From assembly GCF_001424145.1 (NCBI RefSeq), contig NZ_LMQM01000012.1:310745-374744 (forward strand): a stretch of 64,000 nt of DNA. Direction: 5' to 3'. How positions within the stretch are numbered: position 1 is the first letter of the stretch; every line of letters begins with the position of its first letter. This document shows, piece by piece, positions 26,701 to 35,359 of the stretch. The stretch comes from Chryseobacterium sp. Leaf404. GTDB taxonomy: Bacteria; Bacteroidota; Bacteroidia; Flavobacteriales; Weeksellaceae. Under the pieces are notes generated by a model. The model was not told the DNA's origin. It was given only the letters and a program-made list of their open reading frames with translations, and did no database searches. Position numbers and translations under genes: made by a program.

Positions 26701-27348
26701 TTTAAGCTGTCTTTCTAATTTTTCCCGTCTTAATAAATCGCCTCTTAATTTAAAGTAAAAGAAAATGGTAACCACTACTGCTGCGAGGGTTGAAAACAGG
26801 ATAAAAATAATGGTAGTGGTAGTGGAAGTATTAAGACTTCTGTCTTTTTTTGCAAGAATTCCCTCTTCATACTTCACAAATTCCCTTACAATTTTCCGGC
26901 AGATATCCATATCCACTTTACCCACCAGCATATCCGCTTCAGACATCTGGATACCGTTTTTCCTTCGGTCTACAAACTGTTTCAGCTTGCTTATTCTTTT
27001 ATTTACATTGTCTTCCAGCGAAGTAATCCTTTTTCTTTGATTTTCATCAGAAATTTCCTGTGCGGCAGCGTTTTCCATTGCTTTGGGAAGAGCTGTCATG
27101 CTGGCGTTGTACGGTTCCAGAAAATTTGCTTTTCCCGTGAGCTGATACCCGCGGTTTCCGGTTTCGGCGTCAAGAAGAGCAATCATTACATCTTTCATGG
27201 CAGTGATTGCACGTTTGCTTTTGGCAAGCTCTTCTCTGTTATTGATTTGGCGCTGGTAACTGAAAAAAGATGCTACCGAACTCAAAATCAGTACCATAAG
27301 AGAAAAACCGACACCATATTGTAAATTTCTGAGGAATTTTTTAGCCAT
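23737..27348 (-). CDS. CHASE3-HAMP-GAF hybrid histidine kinase with three receivers
   Basis: A 1203-residue hybrid sensor kinase. Order: membrane segment 11-31; periplasmic CHASE3-like helical domain about 35-170 (with ETGNRGYQLTG at 62-72); second membrane segment 178-200; HAMP 200-270; GAF about 285-430; long coiled coil 430-525; dimerisation helix with H535 (SHELRTPLN); ATPase domain with N box NLLSNALKF, DSGIGIP and GGTGLGLSI; receiver 1 (D865), receiver 2 (D986) and receiver 3 (D1133). Receiver 2 looks degenerate: its acidic pair is EE (VEEN) and the PxDG loop is missing. It is the second gene of the operon and probably feeds the two stand-alone receivers. The CHASE3 ligand is unknown. 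Confidence 0.9.
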   Translation of the reverse strand: MAKKFLRNLQYGVGFSLMVLILSSVASFFSYQRQINNREELAKSKRAITAMKDVMIALLDAETGNRGYQLTGKANFLEPYNASMTALPKAMENAAAQEISDENQRKRITSLEDNVNKRISKLKQFVDRRKNGIQMSEADMLVGKVDMDICRKIVREFVKYEEGILAKKDRSLNTSTTTTIIFILFSTLAAVVVTIFFYFKLRGDLLRREKLERQLKTKDLEISRRVTAIKDIANRVAEGDYSQKAVDHSQDDLGDLAESLNEMTESLKKSFDLINASDWRQKGLAALNESLVGNKTLKDVSQESLNHLITYGNCLNGAIYLLEDGVLKLSSAFGLEKSMKPVFEPGEGMVGQTFLKKKVKIFNDLQNENFTATFAGSEMVIKSICLLPIMSGRHIYGILELSASENFDENSIQYFTEGAANIAVAVNAARGREKEQRLLEETQTQSEELQVQHSELESLNTELEVQTQKLQASEEELKVQQEELMQINAELEERSKSLEEKNHLIAERNIEIQKKAEELALSTKYKSEFLANMSHELRTPLNSILLLSRLMAENSEENLNDDQVESAKVIQSSGTSLLQLIDEILDLAKIESGKMSLENVQVKISDVAEDMKRMFQPLVTEKGLEFNIKVAEETAAEIETDRMRLDQVLRNLLSNALKFTSKGKIDLEILPGKEKKNCIIFKVKDSGIGIPKDKQAVIFEAFQQADGSTRRKFGGTGLGLSISREIAKLLGGELILESEPNVGSEFSLIIPVKNSGENVHKTAEKEILDVIQHDVEEIVHLAEESGDAEKVRTQPVLFIPDEIEDDRAAIQQGDKVILIVEDDTNFAKALVKYSRKNGYKTVAVVRGDYALEAAKKYKPIAVLLDVQLPVMDGWQVMEALKSDPEVKNIPVHMMSVLQVEKESMMRGAVDFISKSMALDQMGEVFKKLEDALKRSPKVLIVEENAKHASALSYFLNNFNISLSVENNVQDSVKALTENDKDCVILDVGASKGNEYQIVEEIKSYEGLENLPIIIFTERSLSAGEELKIREYADSIVVKTAHSYQRILDEVGLFLHLVKEKNTQDNYTSGKNLGSLAEVLKGKKILITDDDARNIFSLSKALEKYQVEVVIAMDGRQALEQMAANSDIDVVLMDMMMPEMDGYETIRQLRKNRKYSDLPIIAVTAKSMAGDRQKCIDAGASDYISKPVDLDQLLSLLRVWLYEN

Positions 27349-27352
27349 AAAT

Positions 27353-28822
27353 TTAATTTAAAGGAAGTGTAAAGTAGAAAGTAGAACCTTCATTTACAAT
27401 GCTTGAAAGACCGATTGTACCGTGATGCTGTTTGATGATTTCTGCACAGATGTAAAGCCCGATTCCCATTCCCTGAAACTGCAGCGAAGATTCTTCAACC
27501 CTGTAAAATTTCTTAAAAACTGCCTCCTGCTTAAACTCTGGAATTCCTATTCCAAAATCTGTGATGCTCACCTTCACTTCTTCCTTATCTGCGAAAGTGC
27601 TGATGATAATCTGGTTGTTTTTAGGAGAATATTTTATAGCATTGGTTAAAAAATTGATGATGACCTGCTCTATTCTCACCGCATCAAACATAAAATTCTG
27701 GCTTGGTCTCACGCCGTGCCAGTCTATTTTCACATCAAGATGATCGTGAGTTTGAATAATGGTATCAATGGCATTCTGAATTACATTTTCAAGATTTGCA
27801 GATTTACGGTTGATTTTAAGTTTTCCGTTATCAATTTTAGATACATCAAGCAGATCTGTAATTAAATTATTAAGTTTATCAATCTGATCCTGAGTTCTGC
27901 CCAGATATCCTGCCTCTGCGCATTCCGGCGGCAGTTTCAGTTTTCTCACCAACAGCTGAATGTACGCTTTAATGCTGGTGAGCGGAGTTTTAAGCTCGTG
28001 ACTTGCGATACTTAAAAATTCATCTTTTTCTTTTTCTACTTTTTTCTGATCTTCAATATCCGTAAATGTTCCTACCCAGTTTTTCACAATTTCCCCTTCA
28101 AGAACGGGAGACATCTTAAGCAGATGATATCTGAAATCACCGGTGCGCAGATTTTTTATTCTCGCTTCAAGCTCGAAAGCTTTCTTTTTCTTTCTGTAAC
28201 GCTCAAATTCATCATCAATATTAAGATCATCGGCATGCGTCTCGGGAAATTGTGTTTCTTTGTCAGAATACTGATACCATTTTCCGTTGACGAAATCCAC
28301 ATCTCCGTTTTGGTTTAAAGTGAATGCAATTTGAGGTAAAGCTTCCAGCATCAGATGAAAATGATCGATTCTGGATTTCATGCTCACCTGCATTTCGCGG
28401 CGTCCTTTGATTTCCAGCTCCAGGCTGTGCTGATTTTTTTTCAGAGCCATGCTCTGCTCCTGCATATTGCTGAAGGTTTTCACTTTCAACATCAGTATTT
28501 CCGGATCTACAGGTTTTGTAACGTAATCGATTCCGCCTGAGGCATATCCTTTGGCAATGAATCTCTTATCGGTATTTACTGCCGATAGGAAAATAATGGG
28601 AATTTCTTTGGTTTTGCTGTATCCAGCGAGCGTTTCAGCGACCTCAAATCCGTCCATATCAGGCATCTGAACATCTAAGATGATAAGGGAATAGGTCTTT
28701 TTCAGAGCTTTGGTAAGGGCTTCTTCTCCCGATGACGCTGTATCCACAGGGAAATCCTGAGACTGAAGCAATCTTTTCAGTGAGAAAAGATTATTTTCAT
28801 TATCATCTACGATTAAGATCAT
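27353..28822 (-). CDS. Receiver-PAS histidine kinase
   Basis: A 489-residue cytoplasmic kinase: N-terminal receiver (DD at 6-7, D50, TKP at 102-104), a coiled linker, a PAS domain (about 150-262, ALPQIAFTLNQNGDVDFVNGKW and GTFTDIEDQKK), a histidine-kinase domain with H275 (SHELKTP) and an ATPase domain (NFLTNAIKYSP, DFGIGIP, GMGIGLYI). A receiver at the N-terminus of a kinase usually means it is controlled by another kinase, so it may act below the CHASE3 hybrid kinase. It is the first gene of the operon; the next starts four bases later. Confidence 0.9.
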   Translation of the reverse strand: MILIVDDNENNLFSLKRLLQSQDFPVDTASSGEEALTKALKKTYSLIILDVQMPDMDGFEVAETLAGYSKTKEIPIIFLSAVNTDKRFIAKGYASGGIDYVTKPVDPEILMLKVKTFSNMQEQSMALKKNQHSLELEIKGRREMQVSMKSRIDHFHLMLEALPQIAFTLNQNGDVDFVNGKWYQYSDKETQFPETHADDLNIDDEFERYRKKKKAFELEARIKNLRTGDFRYHLLKMSPVLEGEIVKNWVGTFTDIEDQKKVEKEKDEFLSIASHELKTPLTSIKAYIQLLVRKLKLPPECAEAGYLGRTQDQIDKLNNLITDLLDVSKIDNGKLKINRKSANLENVIQNAIDTIIQTHDHLDVKIDWHGVRPSQNFMFDAVRIEQVIINFLTNAIKYSPKNNQIIISTFADKEEVKVSITDFGIGIPEFKQEAVFKKFYRVEESSLQFQGMGIGLYICAEIIKQHHGTIGLSSIVNEGSTFYFTLPLN

Positions 28823-29246
28823 AAGGTATTAATTCTTATTGGAATATTTGGAGTGTTTCGCTTGAATAACAAAAATAGTGCTAAAGCAGCCTAAAAGTGA
28901 ATTTATTTTCAGATATGCTCACTATTGTGGTATATTCCATTGATGGTGAGATTCTATATCATAAGATTTTATTGAATTACATCCCGTAAAATAATTTGGA
29001 TCAAATTTCAGCAGGTCTTTTTAAAACAAGATATTTTTTAAGTTCAAAGTCCCCAGATGTACAGTCACAGCAGAATTCAAACTATCAGAGTGAAGTTGTT
29101 GTGCCATTAGTTTTTAAAAAAATAAATATGTTGGATTAAAAAAACAATCTCCAATCACGATAAATTTTAACTTTTATTGACAAAAATTTATAATTAAAAA
29201 GTCTCAAAATCTAATCGGTATCCTTACTTTTGAAGTTGAATTCCCT
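28823..29246. promoter_or_regulatory. Divergent upstream region with candidate promoter
   Basis: 424 bases between divergent genes. On the minus strand TATTTTTG (28870-28877) matches the -7 consensus exactly, 48 bases before the first kinase gene, and would drive the whole signalling operon. On the plus strand TACTTTTG (29225-29232) lies 15 bases before the DUF5686 start. No -33 element is clear for either, and I see no repeat or terminator in the middle. Confidence 0.4.
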
Positions 29247-31484
29247 ATGAAAAGTTTTTTTACGTTTGTCTGTTTATGTTCGGTGATTTTTGGTTTCTCT
29301 CAATCAAAGACCAAAACCGCAGAGGCTGAAAACGAAAAAATTCAGGACATTGAAACGGTAATTTTAGAGAATAAAAGTGACGGAAGAGCTTTAGAGATTC
29401 TCAGAAAAGCAGATCAGCTCTATAAATCTAATTCTCCACGCAGTCTGGATTCGTATTCTTACAAAGCGTACGAAAAAGTATCTCTGGATATCGATCAGGA
29501 CAGCATTTCAAACTTTAAGGAAGCTTTTAATAACAACCTGCAGTTTTTAAATAAAAAAAAACGTGATTCCCTAAATGATATTTCAGCCAGACAGATATTC
29601 GCCCGCAGCAAACTGTTTCTCTGGGAACGTGCCCAGGAATTTAATTATTCTAAAAAATATGGCGAAAAAGTATACATTTTAGACAACAGGATTTCTGGTT
29701 TAAAACAGCCTATCAACGAACTTATTACACTGCAGAGCAACAGAAATAAAATCCCGAACCAAATTACACAGGAAAACCGTAGCCTCTATCATTTTTTTCT
29801 TTCAGACACTATAGAAATAGACGGACGGAAAACTTTTGTCATCAATTTCCGTGAAGTAAGCTATCGGAAACCTGTGAATAAAAGGAAATTTACAGGTACG
29901 GTATACATTGATACAGAAACGTATGGGATAAAAAAAATTGAAAGTTTAAGTAAAGACAATGACGGAAGCAAAATCTCCAGCACCTGGAAATATTACAATT
30001 CAAAATGGTTTCTGGCAGAAGAACGCGTAAAGCTTGAAATGAGCAGAATGGTACTGGAAGAAGATGCTGAAAGTGAAAAGGCTGCAGAAAAACGCGGTCA
30101 GAAGAGAATCAGAAAAAGTTTCGGAACTTATGCCTATCTTTTCGCAGAGTATTTTGATTTTCAGTCGCCGGTTGAGCAAAACAAAAGTAATTTTAAAGGC
30201 TACACCTATTCCCTGAAAAATACCGATGGCGAAACACTGGATCAGTACAGAACCAGACCTTTGAGCGACCGCGAAATGCGTACTTACAAAACCATAGACA
30301 GCCTTGGGAAAATTTACAGAATAGACAGTAAAGCAAAATTTGTAACGGGGCTCATCAACGGGCAGATCAGAGTCAACAGTCTGGATTTTGATGTAGGTGA
30401 AGTGGTAAACTACAACCTTTACGAAGGTCTGCGTCTGGGTCTGAAAGCAAAGGTGAACGAAAATTTTGATGCCTACGTTTCTCCGGATTATTATGTGGCT
30501 TATGGCTTTAAAGACGACTCGTGGAAGTACGGGTTGGGAATTGATTTTAAAACAACGCTTGATAAAAATTCTTTTTTCAGAATCGAATATACTGATGATG
30601 TTTTTGCTTCCGGAGAGTTTCACCGCCGGCTCTGGAATTTTAAAATGCGGATGATGAACTACGGAAACAATATCAATAACGACAGATATTACCACTACAA
30701 GGGCGTTTCTCTTTCTTATCTGAATGATGTTTCTAACGGTTTAACCCTGGCTTTTGCAGCAAGACGAAATTACGAAGAAGCCCGGTTTAAGTATAATTTT
30801 CTGAATGAAGGCTCGGGATTCCGGAACTTCAATACCCTTTTCACGTTAAAATACTCTCCCAATTCTACCAATATCATGACGCCGCAGGGCAAATCTATTG
30901 TAGAGCAAAAATATCCTGAGCTTTATTTTAATTTTGAAAAAAGTTTCAATGCATTTGGCGGAGATTTCAGCTATACCAGATTTGATGCGCTTTTTATTCA
31001 TAATTTCAAAACTTTAATCGGGACAACTGGTTTCAGACTTTACGGCGGAATGGTATTCGGTGATGCACCCATCTGGAAAAACTTCACAATGAACGGGATG
31101 GCTTCCAACAGCCGGGATCTTAATTTTAACCTTACCTCTTTTCTCGGTTTTGCGACTCTTGAGGGTGGAAAATATTACAACGACCGGTTTTTTGCCTACT
31201 ATTTTACCCATCAGCTTCCCTGGTATTTTAAAAGTTTCGGACAGAACGTGTCTAGCGTAGATCTGGTTTTAAGAGGAACTTTAGGTGATATGAAAAGACC
31301 TCAGAATCATCAGTTTGAATTTCAGCAGCTGGACAAACTTTATCAGGAAGTAGGCTTAGAATGGAATAATTTCCTTTCCAGTTATTTCAACCTCGGGCTT
31401 TTTTACCGGGTTGGATACTACACCACAGGTAATTTTAAAGAAAATTTTGCCCTTCAGTTTAAACTTAAACTCCTGCAATTTTGA
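29247..31484 (+). CDS. DUF5686 outer-membrane protein, short form
   Basis: A 745-residue DUF5686 protein with a signal peptide (1-18, ending FGFSQ) but without the carboxypeptidase-regulatory-like domain that its paralogues at 4.9 and 31.9 kb have; the mature protein goes straight into the DUF5686 helix (TVILENKSDGRALEILRKADQLY). The C-terminal half reads as barrel strands ending in FALQFKLKLLQF. It shares more blocks with the 31.9-kb copy (ENKSD, WERA, EIDGR, NIMTxQGK, DAPIWKNFTMNG, EVGLEWNNFLSS) than with the 4.9-kb copy, so this pair probably arose by tandem duplication. Function unknown. Confidence 0.85.
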   Translation: MKSFFTFVCLCSVIFGFSQSKTKTAEAENEKIQDIETVILENKSDGRALEILRKADQLYKSNSPRSLDSYSYKAYEKVSLDIDQDSISNFKEAFNNNLQFLNKKKRDSLNDISARQIFARSKLFLWERAQEFNYSKKYGEKVYILDNRISGLKQPINELITLQSNRNKIPNQITQENRSLYHFFLSDTIEIDGRKTFVINFREVSYRKPVNKRKFTGTVYIDTETYGIKKIESLSKDNDGSKISSTWKYYNSKWFLAEERVKLEMSRMVLEEDAESEKAAEKRGQKRIRKSFGTYAYLFAEYFDFQSPVEQNKSNFKGYTYSLKNTDGETLDQYRTRPLSDREMRTYKTIDSLGKIYRIDSKAKFVTGLINGQIRVNSLDFDVGEVVNYNLYEGLRLGLKAKVNENFDAYVSPDYYVAYGFKDDSWKYGLGIDFKTTLDKNSFFRIEYTDDVFASGEFHRRLWNFKMRMMNYGNNINNDRYYHYKGVSLSYLNDVSNGLTLAFAARRNYEEARFKYNFLNEGSGFRNFNTLFTLKYSPNSTNIMTPQGKSIVEQKYPELYFNFEKSFNAFGGDFSYTRFDALFIHNFKTLIGTTGFRLYGGMVFGDAPIWKNFTMNGMASNSRDLNFNLTSFLGFATLEGGKYYNDRFFAYYFTHQLPWYFKSFGQNVSSVDLVLRGTLGDMKRPQNHQFEFQQLDKLYQEVGLEWNNFLSSYFNLGLFYRVGYYTTGNFKENFALQFKLKLLQF

Positions 31485-31509
31485 TATCGCACAGAAATAT
31501 TTAGCTTTG
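31480..31509 (+). promoter_or_regulatory. Bacteroidota-type promoter inside the end of the DUF5686 gene
   Basis: TTTG (31480-31483), an 18-nt spacer and TAGCTTTG (31502-31509) form one of the cleanest promoters in the window. It overlaps the stop codon of the preceding gene and lies 17 bases before the next start. Confidence 0.55.
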
Positions 31510-31526
31510 CACTCGATATAATTGAT

Positions 31527-31763
31527 ATGAAAATAATAGAAATAAAAGCCGATTCTTTTTTTGAAATGCTGAAACTGAGAGGCGCTTCGATGTGGGAAAT
31601 TTTTGCCCTGATGATTGATGGTGAAGAAAAAGAAATTATTTTTTTAACAGAAGAAAACACCATACTCTTCAACTACATTCTCCCGTCAAATCAAGAAAAA
31701 TTAGACGAAGACCGTAAAGAATTTTCTAAACAGTTTTCTGAAAAACTTTCTCATTTAAACTGA
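31527..31763 (+). CDS. Small hypothetical protein
   Basis: A 78-residue soluble protein, Glu and Lys rich, with an alternating strand-helix-strand start (MKIIEIKADSFFEMLKLRG) and a helical tail. No family recognised. A clean promoter directly upstream and a position between two DUF5686 paralogues support it as a real gene. The overlapping minus-strand frame is poorer. Confidence 0.6.
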   Translation: MKIIEIKADSFFEMLKLRGASMWEIFALMIDGEEKEIIFLTEENTILFNYILPSNQEKLDEDRKEFSKQFSEKLSHLN

Positions 31764-31868
31764 AAACGGAGTTTCAAAATTCCATATATATTTCTTGGCA
31801 CTGTTTTTTCTTAGGCAAAAGATGTGACTTTAAGCAAAAAGTTTCATCTAAACACCTTCAAAAAATTT

Positions 31869-34310
31869 ATGCAAAAGATCTATATTTTCCTTTTTGCCTT
31901 ATTTTGCATGTTCTTACATGCTCAGTCTAAAATTATCGTAAAAAATTCGGTAAACCAGCAGCCCATCTTAGGTGCAACTGTAAAATGTGGCAAAACCGTT
32001 TTAGGCAAAACCAATATTTCAGGAGAGCTGGAATTTAAAACAACCTGTAAAAAAGTAGACGTTTCTGCAGCCGGATTTTATGAAGACGAGGCAGTGGTAG
32101 ATAAAGTAATGGAGGCTTTTTTAAGCACAGAAGATCCCAAAACAAAAAGCATAAAAACGGTAGTTTTAGAAAATAAAAGTGACCCTGAAGCTTTAAGAAT
32201 TTTACGTGAAGTTAATAACAGATATGCTGAAAACTCGCCTAAAAGTCTTCCATCCTACTCCTTTAAATCTTACGAAAAAATCTCTCTGGACATTGATGAA
32301 GACAGCATCAAAGCTTACAATTCATTCATTGCGAGAAGAATTGATTCTCTACAGAATTTGCCGGAAAAACCAATGAAAGCTGATGAGAAAAAAGATTCTC
32401 TGGAGTCTGTAAACATCATGAAACTTATTGGAACAAGCAAACTTTTTCTCTGGGAACGAGCCTCAGAATTTATGTATTCTGAAAAATATGGCGAAAAAAT
32501 AAATATACTCGACAACAAAATCTCGGGAATGAAAGAACCCATTTACGAATTGATTGCTTTCCGGTCAAACAGAAGTGATATTCCCAGAGAGATTAAAGAA
32601 GAAAACAGGAACCTTTACCGCTATTTCCTCACAGATTCTATTGAGATTGACGGCAGACAGAACTACGTCATCAGATTCCGGGAAGTGGGATATAAAAAAA
32701 TTCAGAATAACAGACAGTTTAATGGTTACATCTATGTAGATAAAGAGTCTTATGCCTTAAAAAAGATCGAAAGCAACTCTAAAGTGAAGACTGACGGAAC
32801 CATTACCAGCATCTGGAAACCAATTGACGGTAAATGGTTTTTGACAAAGGAAGATTTTAAACTGAAAATGCCAGCCGCAGCCATCAATCTGGATGGAACA
32901 TCAACTAAAAAAGACACTGAAGAAACCAAGAATCTGAAAAAGAAATTTGGCACCTACGCTTTTGCTACAGCAGATTATTTTGATTTTAAAACCAATACGG
33001 AAACCAAACCGGAAAAATTTAAAGGATACAGCATCAGCGTGCAGAATACCGATGGCAGCACCATCAGCCAATACAGAACCGAGCAACTTTCTGACCGTGA
33101 AGAAACTACGTACGTAAAAATTGACAGTTTAAGCAACAAATACAAACTCAACCAGAAAGCAAAAGCCTTAGCCGGATTGGTACGTGGAAAACTACGTTTG
33201 GGAATGGTAGATTTTGATCTTTCTAAAATCGTTGGATATAATAAATATGAACATTTTAGACTGGGCGCAGGAGCAAAGCTGAATGAAAGATTCAATAAAT
33301 ATATTTCCCCGGATGCCTATTTTGCCTACGGAATTTATGATAAAGACTTCAAATTCGGTGCGGGTGTAGACATCAGAACAACGCTTGAAAAAAACTCATT
33401 CTTCAGAGTGGAATATTTTGATGATGTGATGGCCGCAGGACGTTTCTCTGAAAATCTCTGGAACTTCAGAATGAAACTGATGAATTCCGGAGTGGCGATA
33501 AACAATGGTGTTTTCAATGGTTACAGAGGTTTTAAAGTCAGCTATGAAAATGATTTAACAAATGGTTTAACCTTAAATGTCTCAGCCAAAAAGACAACGG
33601 AAGAAGCATTATTCGATTATAACTATAAAAATCTGGGTAAAGAATTTGATTTAACTTCCTCCACCATTACTTTAAAATATTCTCCGAACTCGAAAAATAT
33701 CATGACCTCGCAGGGCAAATATACTTACGACCAGCAGTTTCCGGAGTTTTATTTTAATTACGAACAAGGTTTTAAAGGTCTGGGGGGAGATTTTAGCTTC
33801 AGCAGATTTGATGCCCTGATTTCTCATAACTTCAAAACAAAACTGGGTGTGACCGGCGTACGTCTGTATGGTGGAATTGTGACAGGAGATGCTCCTATCT
33901 GGAAAAACTTTACAATGAATGGATTAGCTAACGGAAAAACGGGCTTTAATTTTAACCTCACTTCCTACCTCGGCTTTTCGACAATGGAAGGCGGAAAATA
34001 TTACAGCGACAAATTTGTAGGAACGTACATCACACACAGGATTCCTTGGTATTTTAAAAGTATCGGAAAAAATGTGTCAAGTTTTGATTTGATTTACCGT
34101 GGAATCATTGGCGACATGAAAAATCCTGAATTCCACCAGTTTGATTTCCAGAAACTGGATCACCTGTACAACGAAGTAGGTCTGGAATGGAATAATTTCC
34201 TTTCATCCCAGTTCAATTTAGGATTTTTTTACCGCGTAGGTCATTACAACACGCCAGGTTTCAAAGATAATTTTGCAGTGCAGTTTAAGTTTAAAATATT
34301 AGGATTTTAA
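31869..34310 (+). CDS. DUF5686 outer-membrane protein with carboxypeptidase-regulatory-like domain
   Basis: An 813-residue paralogue of the 4.9-kb protein. I chose the ATG at 31869 because it begins a proper signal peptide (MQKIYIFLFALFCMFLHAQ); an in-frame ATG at 31824 would add 15 residues in front of it. The N-terminal beta domain (IIVKNSVNQQPILGATVKC, GKTNISGELEFKTTCKK) is very like that of the 4.9-kb copy, while the rest is closer to the 29.2-kb copy. It ends in FAVQFKFKILGF. So the set reads as one long form, one short form and one intermediate, consistent with duplication and domain loss. A terminator follows. Confidence 0.85.
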   Translation: MQKIYIFLFALFCMFLHAQSKIIVKNSVNQQPILGATVKCGKTVLGKTNISGELEFKTTCKKVDVSAAGFYEDEAVVDKVMEAFLSTEDPKTKSIKTVVLENKSDPEALRILREVNNRYAENSPKSLPSYSFKSYEKISLDIDEDSIKAYNSFIARRIDSLQNLPEKPMKADEKKDSLESVNIMKLIGTSKLFLWERASEFMYSEKYGEKINILDNKISGMKEPIYELIAFRSNRSDIPREIKEENRNLYRYFLTDSIEIDGRQNYVIRFREVGYKKIQNNRQFNGYIYVDKESYALKKIESNSKVKTDGTITSIWKPIDGKWFLTKEDFKLKMPAAAINLDGTSTKKDTEETKNLKKKFGTYAFATADYFDFKTNTETKPEKFKGYSISVQNTDGSTISQYRTEQLSDREETTYVKIDSLSNKYKLNQKAKALAGLVRGKLRLGMVDFDLSKIVGYNKYEHFRLGAGAKLNERFNKYISPDAYFAYGIYDKDFKFGAGVDIRTTLEKNSFFRVEYFDDVMAAGRFSENLWNFRMKLMNSGVAINNGVFNGYRGFKVSYENDLTNGLTLNVSAKKTTEEALFDYNYKNLGKEFDLTSSTITLKYSPNSKNIMTSQGKYTYDQQFPEFYFNYEQGFKGLGGDFSFSRFDALISHNFKTKLGVTGVRLYGGIVTGDAPIWKNFTMNGLANGKTGFNFNLTSYLGFSTMEGGKYYSDKFVGTYITHRIPWYFKSIGKNVSSFDLIYRGIIGDMKNPEFHQFDFQKLDHLYNEVGLEWNNFLSSQFNLGFFYRVGHYNTPGFKDNFAVQFKFKILGF

Positions 34311-34346
34311 ATATGAGTAATGAGTAATAGGTAATGAGTAATATAA

Positions 34347-34379
34347 AGCCTCTCGAAATTAAATTTTGAGGGGTTTTTA
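34347..34379 (+). terminator. Terminator after the DUF5686 pair
   Basis: Imperfect stem GCCTCTCGAAAT with ATTTTGAGGGG, then TTTTTA. It is preceded by a short direct repeat of TGAGTAATA (34315-34343). Confidence 0.7.
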
Positions 34380-34419
34380 TTTAAAATATTAAGGTCAGGA
34401 AGTTTTAAAGATTCAGTTT

Positions 34420-35247
34420 TCATCTATTCTGATAAATTTCAATCGTTTTTTTAGCTTCAGCAACATCGTGGACGCGAAGTAATTTTGCACCTCGTTCTAA
34501 AACTTTTAAATGTAATTTCTGCATTTCTTCATTGATATCTGAAGGCGATTTTCCTAATGGTTTGTAGATAAAAGATTTCCTTGAAATACCGATGAGCAAA
34601 GGATATTTTCCAAAACCAAAATATGCTGTTTCATCAATCATTTTCATCTGATCTTCCACCGTTTTCCCGAACCCAAAGCCCGGATCGAGGATAATATCTT
34701 TCACACCCAAACTGAGAAGTTCAGCCGTTTTTTGAGAGAAATACTGGTTGATGGATAACGTAATATCCTGAAAATTAATTTTGTCATGCATCGTTTCGTA
34801 CGATGGATTGACATGCATCAAGATATATGGAAGTCCGGTTTCTGCTACTGTTTTGAACATTTCAGAATCAAACTGTCCGCCTGAAATATCATTCACCAAA
34901 TCAATTCCTTCATTAAAACCAAACTTAAGGGTTTCGGAATAAAATGTGTCCAAGGAAATCAGCGCTTCCGGAAATTCTTTTTTGATGGAAGAAATAATTT
35001 CCCCCAAACGTTTGATCTCTTCATTAAAACTCAAAATTTCCGCATTCGGCCTTGTGGATTGCGGCCCTATATCGATGATGTCTGCACCGTCCTTCAACAG
35101 TTTTTCTGCATGTCTGAGAGCAGAAATTTCATTATTAAATTTCCCTCCATCTGAAAATGAATCGGGAGTGAGATTAAGAATTCCCATGATTTTTGGCGAA
35201 CTTAAATCTACCAGTCTCCCATTGCAATTTATCGAATGATGACTCAT
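34420..35247 (-). CDS. folP: Dihydropteroate synthase
   Basis: A 275-residue folate-pathway enzyme that joins p-aminobenzoate to dihydropterin pyrophosphate, the sulfonamide target. Motifs: IMGILNLTPDSFSDGG, DIIDIGPQSTRPNA, DLVNDISGGQ, PYILMHV, ILDPGFGFGKT, LIGISRKSFIYK and the terminal RVHDVAEAKKTI. I prefer the ATG at 35247 (MSHHSINCNGRLVDLSS) to the one at 35274, since the extra nine residues are not family-like and would run into the divergent promoter palindrome. Confidence 0.93.
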   Translation of the reverse strand: MSHHSINCNGRLVDLSSPKIMGILNLTPDSFSDGGKFNNEISALRHAEKLLKDGADIIDIGPQSTRPNAEILSFNEEIKRLGEIISSIKKEFPEALISLDTFYSETLKFGFNEGIDLVNDISGGQFDSEMFKTVAETGLPYILMHVNPSYETMHDKINFQDITLSINQYFSQKTAELLSLGVKDIILDPGFGFGKTVEDQMKMIDETAYFGFGKYPLLIGISRKSFIYKPLGKSPSDINEEMQKLHLKVLERGAKLLRVHDVAEAKKTIEIYQNR

Positions 35248-35277
35248 CAATGATCTATGATTTTCTTTTCGCAAAAA

Positions 35278-35342
35278 TACTCAAATATGTATAAAGTGTT
35301 ATATATATTTGAGTATTGAAAATATCAATTTTTGTATCTTTG
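35278..35342. promoter_or_regulatory. Divergent folP/DUF1599 promoter region with palindrome
   Basis: A perfect 11-bp inverted repeat, TACTCAAATAT (35278-35288) and ATATTTGAGTA (35305-35315). The right arm holds TATATTTG (35304-35311), an exact plus-strand -7 element, and the left arm holds the near-consensus CATATTTG on the minus strand. A further plus-strand pair, TTTG (35308-35311), 23 nt, TATCTTTG (35335-35342), also fits. A regulator bound here could control both folP and the DUF1599 gene. Confidence 0.5.
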
Positions 35343-35359
35343 AAAGATTAAGAAAATTT

